Counted from the stretch's first letter, positions 1-5,122 are shown. The stretch is 5,122 nucleotides of DNA from Legionellaceae bacterium (GCA_023266075.1 JAHFRX010000121.1:1-5122), one strand, 5' to 3'. Notes: a model not told the origin generated them from the letters alone. Program-made: numbers and translations.

Positions 1-964
1 GCCGATGGGCTTTCAGATTCAACGCTTCATTGAAAAACCTGATTTAGCGCATGCTAAACAATATTTTGAATCAGGACATTATTTATGGAACGCGGGATTA
101 TTTTGTTTTACCGCGGGCCAAGTATTAAAGGAAATGGCGATTGCATGCCCCAATGTGTTCTCGACGACAAAAACATGTTTCGAAGCCTCCATAGCGTCTT
201 CTAAGCAACTCGATAGACTTTCTCTAGATCCATTGCTATTTAGTCATGTACCTGATGTGTCTTTTGATTATGCAGTGATGGAGCCGTTGTCACTTCGCCA
301 GCATCAAGAGGATAAGCCTACATTAGCGGTAGTACCGTGCTCCATTGGCTGGACGGATATTGGGTCTTGGAGCGCATTGGGTGATTTGGTGGCCGCTGAT
401 GAGCATGGAAATCGTGTGTTGGGAGAGGTTGTTTTAAAAGACACACGTCATTGTACGATTCGAAGTCAAGACAGATTGGTGGGTGCTGTAGGTGTAGAGA
501 ATCTGATTATTGTTGATACACCAGATGCGTTGTTAGTTGCAAATCGTGAGCAAGTACAAGATGTGAAGTATCTGTACGAGCAATTGAAAGCACAAGGCCA
601 TGAAGTGTATAAATTGCATCGAACAGTGCACCGACCGTGGGGGACGTATACTGTTCTTGAGGAAGGCGATCATTTTAAAATTAAGCGTATTGTCGTTAAG
701 CCGGGAGCCAGCTTAAGTTTACAAATGCATCATCATCGCAGTGAACATTGGATTGTTGTACAGGGCATGGCGAAAGTCGTGAACGGTGAGGATTCTTTTT
801 TAGTCCGCATTAATGAATCCACTTACATTCCAGCGGGTAATCAGCATCGCTTAGAAAATCCTGGTCTTTTACCGCTGGTCATGATCGAAGTGCAAAGTGG
901 TGAATATTTAGGAGAGGATGACATCGTGCGATTTGAAGATAACTATGGGCGCGTTGAGGTGTGA
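1..964 (+). CDS. manC: Mannose-1-phosphate guanylyltransferase / mannose-6-phosphate isomerase (ManC/WbpW/AlgA family), 5'-truncated
   Basis: This is the C-terminal part of a bifunctional cytoplasmic enzyme that makes GDP-mannose from mannose-1-phosphate and GTP and, through its cupin domain, interconverts fructose-6-P and mannose-6-P. The frame is open from base 2, giving 320 residues to the TGA at 962-964. The family is usually about 480 residues, so roughly 150-160 residues, including the nucleotide-binding N-terminus, lie before the window. The ATG at 5 is internal, because the FIEKPD motif (sugar-nucleotide binding region) follows almost at once. Numbering from that Met, I see FIEKPD 8-13, WNAGLF 28-33, DYAVMEP 88-94 and GWTDIGSW 115-122 in the pyrophosphorylase part. 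The type II isomerase cupin has HRPWGTY 209-215, the metal-site motif QMHHHRSEHW 240-249, His281 and the C-terminal EDNYGR 311-316. No key motif is missing from the visible part. It supplies the precursor for the downstream gmd and rmd. Basis: motifs seen; function from family. Confidence 0.95.
   Translation, partial: PMGFQIQRFIEKPDLAHAKQYFESGHYLWNAGLFCFTAGQVLKEMAIACPNVFSTTKTCFEASIASSKQLDRLSLDPLLFSHVPDVSFDYAVMEPLSLRQHQEDKPTLAVVPCSIGWTDIGSWSALGDLVAADEHGNRVLGEVVLKDTRHCTIRSQDRLVGAVGVENLIIVDTPDALLVANREQVQDVKYLYEQLKAQGHEVYKLHRTVHRPWGTYTVLEEGDHFKIKRIVVKPGASLSLQMHHHRSEHWIVVQGMAKVVNGEDSFLVRINESTYIPAGNQHRLENPGLLPLVMIEVQSGEYLGEDDIVRFEDNYGRVEV
956..961 (+). promoter_or_regulatory. Ribosome binding site of wzm
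   Basis: GAGGTG lies inside the last codons of manC. The GAGG core (956-959) is 7 nt before the ATG at 967. This spacing favours ATG 967 over the in-frame GTG at 961, which overlaps the site itself, and over the ATG at 982, which has no comparable upstream site. The same arrangement recurs before the rmd-like gene at 4017. Confidence 0.7.
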
Positions 965-966
965 AA

Positions 967-1761
967 ATGACACGTGGCATAATGAGTATTTGGCAATACC
1001 GTAGTTTTATTTTGTCATCGATTATCAGTGAGTTTAAAATTAAATTTGTGCGCAGTAAATTAGGTGCTTTTTGGATGATTTTACAACCGCTCTCACAGGT
1101 TGTGATATATGCGCTTATTCTGTCCACCATAATGGGTGCGCGTCTACCGAATGTAAATAATCGATATGCTTATGCGCTATATCTTTTGAGTGGCACGTTA
1201 GCATGGACGTACTTTAATGAAATTGTGACACGTTGTTTAACATTATTTGTCGATAAAGCAAATTTAATGAAAAAAATGCAATTTCCACGTATGACCTTAC
1301 CTTTGGTCGTGATAGGTTCTGCGTTGTTTAATCATATCATGCTCTTTTTAGCGATAGTGTTTATTTTTATGCTATTTGGATATTTTTCTCCGCAGATTTT
1401 TGTGTGGTTACCTTTATTGATGTTCGCAAACACACTCCTTGCGACAGGTATTGGACTTATTCTGGGGGTGTTGAATGTTTTTATGCGTGATTTGACACAT
1501 ATCGTCCCTATCCTGATGCAGCTATGGTTTTGGGCAACGCCGATTGTTTATCCCATGTCGATTATACCGGAACACTTACGTCATTTTCTGCAATTAAATC
1601 CACTTTATCCGATTGTTCAAAGCTATCAGGATTTATTTTTATATCATCATATTTCGACGTCCTTTGATGTGATGATAACTGTGTTGTTATCGACGGTGGT
1701 GTTGATATTGGGTTTATTGATGTTTCATCGTGCAGGCCCTGAAATGGTGGATGTATTATGA
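967..1761 (+). CDS. wzm: O-polysaccharide ABC exporter, membrane permease (Wzm)
   Basis: ABC-2 type integral inner-membrane subunit that forms, as a dimer with Wzt, the channel that moves lipid-linked polysaccharide to the periplasm. From ATG 967 it is 264 residues, the usual Wzm length. Six hydrophobic segments are visible at about residues 36-56, 67-87, 111-139, 146-171, 177-198 and 234-253. Family-typical stretches include the amphipathic N-terminus with FVRSKLGAFWMILQPL (about 27-42), LMKKMQFPR near 100-108, WFWATPIVYPM near 187-197, NPLYPIVQSYQD near 211-222 and a short charged C-terminus ending VDVL. The start is set by the GAGG at 956-959; a GTG start at 961 (266 residues) would overlap the manC stop, and ATG 982 would be the shortest option. 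It lies 2 nt after manC and overlaps wzt by 4 nt (ATGA), as expected for two subunits of one transporter. Basis: topology and motifs seen; role from family and from adjacency to wzt. Confidence 0.93.
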   Translation: MTRGIMSIWQYRSFILSSIISEFKIKFVRSKLGAFWMILQPLSQVVIYALILSTIMGARLPNVNNRYAYALYLLSGTLAWTYFNEIVTRCLTLFVDKANLMKKMQFPRMTLPLVVIGSALFNHIMLFLAIVFIFMLFGYFSPQIFVWLPLLMFANTLLATGIGLILGVLNVFMRDLTHIVPILMQLWFWATPIVYPMSIIPEHLRHFLQLNPLYPIVQSYQDLFLYHHISTSFDVMITVLLSTVVLILGLLMFHRAGPEMVDVL

Positions 1762-2999
1762 CGCTTTTATGTGTCAGCGATCTTGGAAAATCTTATCCTC
1801 AATACGCTTCTGAATGGTTACGTGTGTTGCGTTGGTTGGGTTTTCCGACGACACCTAAAGAAACGCATTGGGTGATTCGTCATGTGTCGTTTACGATTCA
1901 AGCGGGTGAATCTATTGGTTTGATTGGTCAGAACGGTGCAGGGAAAAGTACGCTGCTGAAAATGATCACGGGCACGTTACAACCCACAGAAGGGACGATA
2001 GAAGTCAATGGCCGTGTTTCTGCTATTCTTGAACTTGGTATGGGGTTTAGTTCGGAACTCACAGGTCGTCAAAATGCAAGTCATTCTGCGGGCTTGATGG
2101 GAATGACACAAGCTGAAATTAAAGCATTGATGCCCAAGATTGAAGCATTTGCTGAGATAGGTGAATATTTTGATGCACCGATGCGCACATATAGTAGTGG
2201 CATGCAAGTCCGCGTTGCATTTGCACTTGCGACAGTGATACGGCCTGATGTTTTGATTGTGGATGAAGCTTTGTCGGTTGGAGATGCTTACTTTCAGCAC
2301 AAATGTTTTGAGCGCATCCGTGATTTTCAAGCGCAAGGGACCACCTTACTTTTTGTATCGCACGATAGAAATGCGATACAAGGTTTGTGTCAGCGCGCGC
2401 TATTGTTGCATCAAGGTCAGATTGTGCAAGATGGTACACCTGAAGAAGTGTTTGATTATTATAATGCACTGATTGCAGAAAAAGAAAAAAAGACGATTCA
2501 TGTCAATGTTCTTCAGAATGGAAAAAAACAGATTGTTTCAGGCACAGGAGAGGCGCTGATCACGTCAATGACAATGTATAACCATCTTGGTGTTGCCGTT
2601 GATACCGTTGCGGTCGGTGAGGTTGTTGAGCTTTGTGTGACGGTGAAGATTGTGTCTAAAATTGATCGTCTCGTATTAGGTTATGGAATTAAAGATCGCT
2701 TAGGGCAAGTCATGTATGGCACGAATACGTGGCATACCGCACAAGTACTTCAGCAACCCATCGTGGGGCAATCATATGCGTTTCACCTGCGATTTCCAAT
2801 GAATCTTGGTGTAGGAAGTTACTCTATTCAGACGTCGCTTTCTGGGGGGGATACACATCTGTCAGGAAATTTTGAATGGCGTGATATGGCTTTTTTCTTT
2901 ACTGTTGTAAATGTGCATCAAGTTCATTTTGTAGGTTCGAGTTGGCTGCAGCCAACCATATTGATAGAGGAGGAAACATTATGCAATCTGCCGTCATAA
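1758..2999 (+). CDS. wzt: O-polysaccharide ABC exporter, ATP-binding subunit with C-terminal glycan-binding domain (Wzt)
   Basis: Cytoplasmic ATPase of the Wzm/Wzt exporter, 413 residues. The nucleotide-binding domain spans about 1-240: Walker A GQNGAGKST 57-65, the ELGMGFSSELTGRQN segment about 92-106, signature YSSGMQVRVAFA 145-156, Walker B VLIVDEAL 165-172, D-loop SVGD 173-176 and H-loop His202. All catalytic elements look intact. A lysine-rich linker (about 240-258) leads to a beta-rich domain at about 260-390 with GYGIKDRLGQ and GTNT (about 308-324), hallmarks of the Wzt C-terminal domain. In E. coli O9a this domain recognises the modified end of the finished chain, so its presence suggests export coupled to chain completion. 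A KpsT-type capsule ATPase would lack it. The start at 1758 overlaps the wzm stop in ATGA and has a modest GGTGG site at 1746-1750. The 3' end overlaps gmd by 19 nt. Odd features inside are two A7 runs in the linker, a G7 run, a 10-bp inverted repeat and a 16-bp palindrome, each listed separately. Confidence 0.95.
   Translation: MTLLCVSDLGKSYPQYASEWLRVLRWLGFPTTPKETHWVIRHVSFTIQAGESIGLIGQNGAGKSTLLKMITGTLQPTEGTIEVNGRVSAILELGMGFSSELTGRQNASHSAGLMGMTQAEIKALMPKIEAFAEIGEYFDAPMRTYSSGMQVRVAFALATVIRPDVLIVDEALSVGDAYFQHKCFERIRDFQAQGTTLLFVSHDRNAIQGLCQRALLLHQGQIVQDGTPEEVFDYYNALIAEKEKKTIHVNVLQNGKKQIVSGTGEALITSMTMYNHLGVAVDTVAVGEVVELCVTVKIVSKIDRLVLGYGIKDRLGQVMYGTNTWHTAQVLQQPIVGQSYAFHLRFPMNLGVGSYSIQTSLSGGDTHLSGNFEWRDMAFFFTVVNVHQVHFVGSSWLQPTILIEEETLCNLPS
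2353..2381. repeat. Perfect 10-bp inverted repeat inside wzt
   Basis: The arm TTGTATCGCA (2353-2362) is exactly complementary to TGCGATACAA (2372-2381), around a 9-nt loop (2363-2371). It covers the codons for the H-loop region VSHDRNAIQ of Wzt. No T-run follows on either strand, so it is not an intrinsic terminator. A function is not evident; it may be a chance product of the codons or an mRNA hairpin. Confidence 0.85.
2485..2528 (+). other. Two A7 runs with slippery-heptamer phase at the Wzt domain linker
   Basis: Seven-A runs lie at 2485-2491 and 2522-2528. In the wzt frame the first reads GAA AAA AAG, so A AAA AAG (2486-2492) has the phase of the E. coli dnaX -1 frameshift heptamer. The second reads GGA AAA AAA. 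They encode lysines at residues 244-245 and 256-257, between the ATPase and the glycan-binding domain. After the first heptamer the -1 frame runs to a TAA at 2579-2581. I see no upstream Shine-Dalgarno-like stimulator and no strong downstream hairpin, so the runs are certain but any recoding is only a possibility. Confidence 0.5.
2844..2850 (+). repeat. G7 homopolymer tract in wzt C-terminal domain
   Basis: Seven consecutive G residues encode Gly363-Gly364 and the first base of Asp365 (TCT GGG GGG GAT). One G more or fewer would shift the frame inside the glycan-binding domain, leaving the ATPase domain intact. It is the longest G run I noticed in the window and is short for a classical phase-variable tract. 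Confidence 0.6.
2941..2956. repeat. Perfect 16-bp palindrome upstream of the gmd ribosome binding site
   Basis: GTTGGCTGCAGCCAAC is self-complementary over all 16 bases. As RNA it can fold into a 6-bp GC-rich stem (GUUGGC/GCCAAC) with a UGCA loop. It lies in the last codons of wzt (Trp-Leu-Gln-Pro), 9 nt before the Shine-Dalgarno of gmd and 24 nt before its ATG. No T-run follows, so it is not an intrinsic terminator. It could act as an mRNA structure near the gmd start or as a dimeric protein site; neither is shown. Confidence 0.85.
2966..2973 (+). promoter_or_regulatory. Strong ribosome binding site of gmd
   Basis: AGAGGAGG is a near-ideal Shine-Dalgarno sequence, 7 nt before the ATG at 2981 and the strongest in the window. 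It fixes the gmd start at 2981 instead of the in-frame ATG at 2942, which would add 13 non-family residues ahead of the normal N-terminus MQSAVITGITGQDG. Its strength suggests that gmd is initiated independently although it overlaps the end of wzt. Confidence 0.85.
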
Positions 3000-4015
3000 C
3001 GGGAATAACGGGGCAAGATGGTGCGTATTTAGCAGAGCTTTTGCTCCAAAAAGGATACACGGTATACGGCACCTATCGACGTACAAGCTCGGTAAATTTT
3101 TGGCGGATACAAGCGCTGGAGATTGAAAAGCATCCTCGTCTCCACTTAGTGGAATACGATCTTACTGATTTATCCGCGGCGATTCGTTTACTTGAGCGTT
3201 CAAAACCGAGTGAAGTGTACAATTTAGCTGCGCAAAGTTTTGTGGGTGTTTCTTTCGAGCAACCCATTACAACCGCTGAAATTACGGGTATTGGTGCATT
3301 ACATCTTCTGGAGGCTATTCGGATAGTCAATCCGAGTATTCGATTTTATCAAGCATCGACATCAGAAATGTTTGGTAAAGTTCAAGCTGTACCACAAACG
3401 GAAGAAACGCCATTTTATCCAAGAAGCCCTTATGGTGTTGCAAAACTGTATGCACATTGGATGACGGTAAATTATCGAGAGTCGTATCAATTGTTTGCAA
3501 GTAGTGGCATTTTGTTTAATCACGAGTCACCACTTCGTGGGCGAGAATTTGTGACGCGGAAAATTACGGATACTGTAGCGAAGATTTCGTTAGGGTTAGA
3601 ACGTATACTGGAGCTGGGTAATTTAGATGCACAGCGTGATTGGGGATATGCAAAAGAGTATGTAGAAGGGATGTGGATGATGCTTCAAGCGAGTCAGCCA
3701 GACACGTTTGTCTTAGCGACACATCGCACCGAAACAGTGCGTGATTTTGTATCACTGGCCTTCCAAGCGGTCGATATTTCAGTGGAGTGGCAGGGCCATG
3801 GGGTTGATGAGATCGGCATTCATTCGAGAACAGGTAAAACGGTCGTGAAAGTAAATCCTGCTTTTTATCGGCCAGCAGAAGTTGATTTATTGATTGGCTA
3901 TCCAGAAAAAGCAAAATCTATATTGGGATGGGAGACAAAAACATCCTTGGAAGCATTATGTCGCATGATGGTTGATGCAGATCTTCGTCGTAATACGGTG
4001 GGTTACTCTTTTTAA
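2981..4015 (+). CDS. gmd: GDP-mannose 4,6-dehydratase (Gmd)
   Basis: Cytoplasmic extended short-chain dehydrogenase/reductase that converts GDP-D-mannose to GDP-4-keto-6-deoxy-D-mannose, the branch point to GDP-D-rhamnose, GDP-L-fucose and GDP-6-deoxytalose. It is 344 residues, within the normal family length. The dinucleotide-binding motif TGITGQDG is at 7-14, followed by the YRRTSS segment (32-37), typical of NADP-binding Gmds. The catalytic set is visible as Thr127, Glu129, Tyr151 and Lys155 (STSEMFGK and SPYGVAK), with a constant offset of 5 from E. coli Gmd Thr132/Glu134/Tyr156/Lys160. Other Gmd signatures are NLAAQSFVGVSF (81-92), ILFNHESPLRG (177-187), FVTRKI (190-195) and RDWGYAKEYV (219-228). 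Its first 19 nt overlap the end of wzt. It uses ManC's product and feeds the next gene. I see no missing key residue. Basis: motifs seen; reaction from family. Confidence 0.96.
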   Translation: MQSAVITGITGQDGAYLAELLLQKGYTVYGTYRRTSSVNFWRIQALEIEKHPRLHLVEYDLTDLSAAIRLLERSKPSEVYNLAAQSFVGVSFEQPITTAEITGIGALHLLEAIRIVNPSIRFYQASTSEMFGKVQAVPQTEETPFYPRSPYGVAKLYAHWMTVNYRESYQLFASSGILFNHESPLRGREFVTRKITDTVAKISLGLERILELGNLDAQRDWGYAKEYVEGMWMMLQASQPDTFVLATHRTETVRDFVSLAFQAVDISVEWQGHGVDEIGIHSRTGKTVVKVNPAFYRPAEVDLLIGYPEKAKSILGWETKTSLEALCRMMVDADLRRNTVGYSF

Positions 4016-4016
4016 T

Positions 4017-4020
4017 GAGG
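4017..4020 (+). promoter_or_regulatory. Ribosome binding site of the rmd-like gene
   Basis: GAGG lies in the 12-nt gap after gmd, 7 nt before the ATG at 4028. It supports ATG 4028 over the in-frame GTG at 4022, which is only 1 nt from the site. The surrounding GAGGTGTGA...ATGACA block is nearly the same as that before wzm at 956. Confidence 0.75.
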
Positions 4021-4027
4021 TGTGACG

Positions 4028-4897
4028 ATGACAACAGTATTATTGACAGGTGCTGATGGGTTTACAGGGCGCGTGATGTCAGCCTTTTTAGAAGAACAGG
4101 GTATGACGGTTCTTCCTTTACGGAGTGACTTGACACAAAAAGAAGCACTTTATGATGAGCTTTCGGGTTATCGTCCGGACTGGGTGATTCATTTAGCTGC
4201 ACTTTCTTTTGTGGGTGATAGCAATTTAGAAGCATTTTATCGTGTGAATGTGATTGGCACGGTCAATTTGCTCGAAACACTGGATAAGTTGCATCAAAAC
4301 CCATCACGTATTTTGATTGCGAGCAGTGCTAATATTTATGGCATCCCCTCTGTTGCTGTGGTGGACGAAAGTGTTCTGCCATCCCCCATTAATCATTATG
4401 CATGCAGCAAACTTGCAATGGAATATATGGTTCGCCCTTGGTTTCAACGTTTTCCAATAGTGATAACGCGCCCATTTAATTATACCGGTTTAGGTCAAGA
4501 CACGCGGTTTTTGATTCCTAAAATTGTGGATCATTTCATACGCGGCGTGCGAGAAATTGAACTGGGTAATGTGGATGTGAGTCGAGATTTTTCTGATGTG
4601 CGTGATGTGATTAGAGCGTATGTTGAGCTGCTGAAATCCTCTGTCAGTGGCTGTATTGTGAATATTTGCAGTGGGCGGGTGTACTCACTTCGTGAGCTGG
4701 TCGATACGATGGGTAGCATTGCAGGATGTGCGATGGAAATTCACGTTAATCCTGCGTTTGTGCGCGCGAATGATATCGCCATATTGCGCGGAGACCCGGC
4801 GCTTTTGAAAAATATGACGGGTTTTGTGCCGGAAATTGAGATGAGAGAAACGCTCACGCATATGTATGCGGCACTAAAGAGTCATACGTATGCCTAA
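4028..4897 (+). CDS. rmd: GDP-6-deoxy-4-keto-D-mannose reductase, Rmd-like (GDP-D-rhamnose synthesis)
   Basis: Extended short-chain dehydrogenase/reductase, 289 residues from ATG 4028. Predicted to reduce the 4-keto group of the Gmd product, giving GDP-D-rhamnose. The nucleotide-binding motif TGADGFTG is at 7-14, followed by a compact second strand (LRSDLTQ), as in RmlD/Rmd-type reductases. SSANIYG is at 99-105, and the catalytic Tyr124 and Lys128 are in HYACSKLAME. RPFNYTGLGQ (148-157), the ELGNVDVSRDFSDVRDVIRAY stretch (178-198) and NICSG (212-216) resemble P. aeruginosa Rmd as I recall it (VGDIDVSRDFLDVQDV, NVCSG). It lacks the glycine-motif style of GDP-L-fucose synthase (GHxGMVG). Placement directly after gmd supports a GDP-sugar substrate. 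GDP-6-deoxy-D-talose synthase, which acts on the same substrate with opposite stereochemistry, remains possible, as does a misassigned epimerase. It follows gmd by 12 nt and overlaps the next gene by 8 nt. Family assignment is firm; the exact product is inference. Confidence 0.8.
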   Translation: MTTVLLTGADGFTGRVMSAFLEEQGMTVLPLRSDLTQKEALYDELSGYRPDWVIHLAALSFVGDSNLEAFYRVNVIGTVNLLETLDKLHQNPSRILIASSANIYGIPSVAVVDESVLPSPINHYACSKLAMEYMVRPWFQRFPIVITRPFNYTGLGQDTRFLIPKIVDHFIRGVREIELGNVDVSRDFSDVRDVIRAYVELLKSSVSGCIVNICSGRVYSLRELVDTMGSIAGCAMEIHVNPAFVRANDIAILRGDPALLKNMTGFVPEIEMRETLTHMYAALKSHTYA

Positions 4898-5122
4898 AAC
4901 GATTGCTTATGGTGTGTCTGCATGGTCGCGTGGGTTAACAGAAGGACATCTAGACGGTATTGGTGTTTATACGCATGCGCTTTATGAAGCGATGCAACGA
5001 AATTCGTCTGATGTTTGTTTAACGCCATATGCGTTTGGACAACCATCATTGATGATGCCGTGCGGTGAAGTGAGGTCATTCGCAGATCGTGTTTCTGTGC
5101 ATTTGGCAAAAGCGGCATTATT
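4890..5122 (+). CDS. Probable family 4 glycosyltransferase, N-terminal fragment cut by the window end
   Basis: An open frame starts at ATG 4890, overlaps the stop of the preceding gene by 8 nt and stays open for 77 codons plus 2 nt to the window edge. The N-terminus is MPKTIAYGVSAWSRG, followed by GHLDGIGVYTHALYEAM (about 19-35). The GIGxYTxxL pattern after a short first beta strand is typical of the acceptor-binding N-domain of GT-B fold, family 4 glycosyltransferases, including rhamnosyl- and mannosyltransferases of O-antigen clusters. A weak AAAGAG (4876-4881) lies 8 nt upstream. In the A-band type of cluster the export and sugar genes are followed by such transferases (WbpX, WbpY, WbpZ), so it probably adds D-rhamnose to the growing lipid-linked chain in the cytoplasm. 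The donor-binding C-domain is outside the window, so family and specificity cannot be confirmed. The antisense frame across this region has no recognisable protein features. Confidence 0.65.
   Translation, partial: MPKTIAYGVSAWSRGLTEGHLDGIGVYTHALYEAMQRNSSDVCLTPYAFGQPSLMMPCGEVRSFADRVSVHLAKAAL

Noticed and set aside
879..1130. Open frame on the - strand across the manC/wzm junction
   Set aside because: It lies antisense to two well-supported genes, has no recognisable motif, and its translation is basic and compositionally odd, as expected of a shadow frame.
2392..2401. Alternating purine-pyrimidine palindrome AGCGCGCGCT in wzt
   Set aside because: Only 10 bp, encodes ordinary Gln-Arg-Ala codons, and is short for a Z-DNA or operator claim.
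1977..2472. Overlapping open frames on both strands within wzt (1977-2336 -, 2119-2469 -, 2257-2472 +)
   Set aside because: All sit inside the wzt ATPase domain, whose motifs fix the real frame. The alternative translations show no family features.
2546..2570. Possible internal translation start for a free Wzt C-terminal domain (AGGAGAGG at 2546-2553, in-frame ATG at 2568)
   Set aside because: The 14-nt spacing is too long for efficient initiation, and no better-placed start codon lies between them.
2941..2980. Intrinsic terminator at the wzt/gmd junction
   Set aside because: The palindrome can form a stem, but it is followed by CATATTGATAG with no T-run, and gmd clearly belongs to the operon.
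3073..3914. Two - strand frames inside gmd (3073-3330 and 3564-3914)
   Set aside because: They are antisense to the conserved Gmd catalytic and substrate-binding regions, with no motif or credible start context.
4531..4719. - strand frame inside the rmd-like gene
   Set aside because: Short, antisense to a conserved reductase region, and without recognisable features.
4028..4897. GDP-L-fucose synthase (Fcl/WcaG) as the identity of the gene after gmd
   Set aside because: The nucleotide-binding motif TGADGFTG and the VDVSRDFSDVRDV stretch fit Rmd-type reductases rather than the GHxGMVG signature of Fcl.
4894..5118. - strand frame at the window end
   Set aside because: The + strand frame from 4890 has a glycosyltransferase-like N-terminus and operon-style overlap. 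The - strand translation is rich in His, Thr and Gln without a motif.

Overview
The window looks like part of a Gram-negative (probably gammaproteobacterial) chromosome: a tightly packed operon, all on the + strand, for making and exporting an O-antigen or A-band-like polysaccharide containing GDP-mannose-derived 6-deoxyhexose, most likely D-rhamnose. The Gram-negative call rests on a Wzm/Wzt ABC exporter of O-polysaccharide type, in which Wzt carries a C-terminal carbohydrate-binding domain. The DNA is moderately AT-leaning by eye, unlike GC-rich Pseudomonas. I cannot name a genus from sequence alone.

Layout: (1) 1-964, the 3' two thirds of manC, a bifunctional mannose-1-phosphate guanylyltransferase / mannose-6-phosphate isomerase whose start lies before the window. 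(2) 967-1761, wzm, the ABC-2 type membrane permease. (3) 1758-2999, wzt, the ATPase with a glycan-recognition tail. (4) 2981-4015, gmd, GDP-mannose 4,6-dehydratase. (5) 4028-4897, an Rmd-like GDP-4-keto-6-deoxy-mannose reductase. (6) 4890 to beyond the window end, the N-terminus of a probable family 4 glycosyltransferase. Junctions are gaps of 2 and 12 nt or overlaps of 4, 19 and 8 nt, so the genes are almost certainly co-transcribed and translationally coupled. No non-coding stretch exceeds about 12 nt, and I see no promoter, terminator, RNA gene, mobile element or CRISPR array.

Working model: ManC makes mannose-6-P (isomerase domain) and GDP-mannose (pyrophosphorylase domain), with a phosphomannomutase needed from elsewhere. 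Gmd makes GDP-4-keto-6-deoxy-D-mannose, and the Rmd-like enzyme reduces it to GDP-D-rhamnose or a close isomer. Glycosyltransferases, of which the first begins at 4890, polymerise it on undecaprenyl-PP at the cytoplasmic face. Wzm/Wzt then exports the finished chain. The gene set matches the known Pseudomonas aeruginosa common-polysaccharide (A-band) cluster in a different order, so the system is recognisable rather than new. The less explained signals are nucleotide-level: a perfect 16-bp palindrome just before the gmd ribosome binding site, a perfect 10-bp inverted repeat inside wzt, and two A7 slippery-type runs at the wzt domain boundary.
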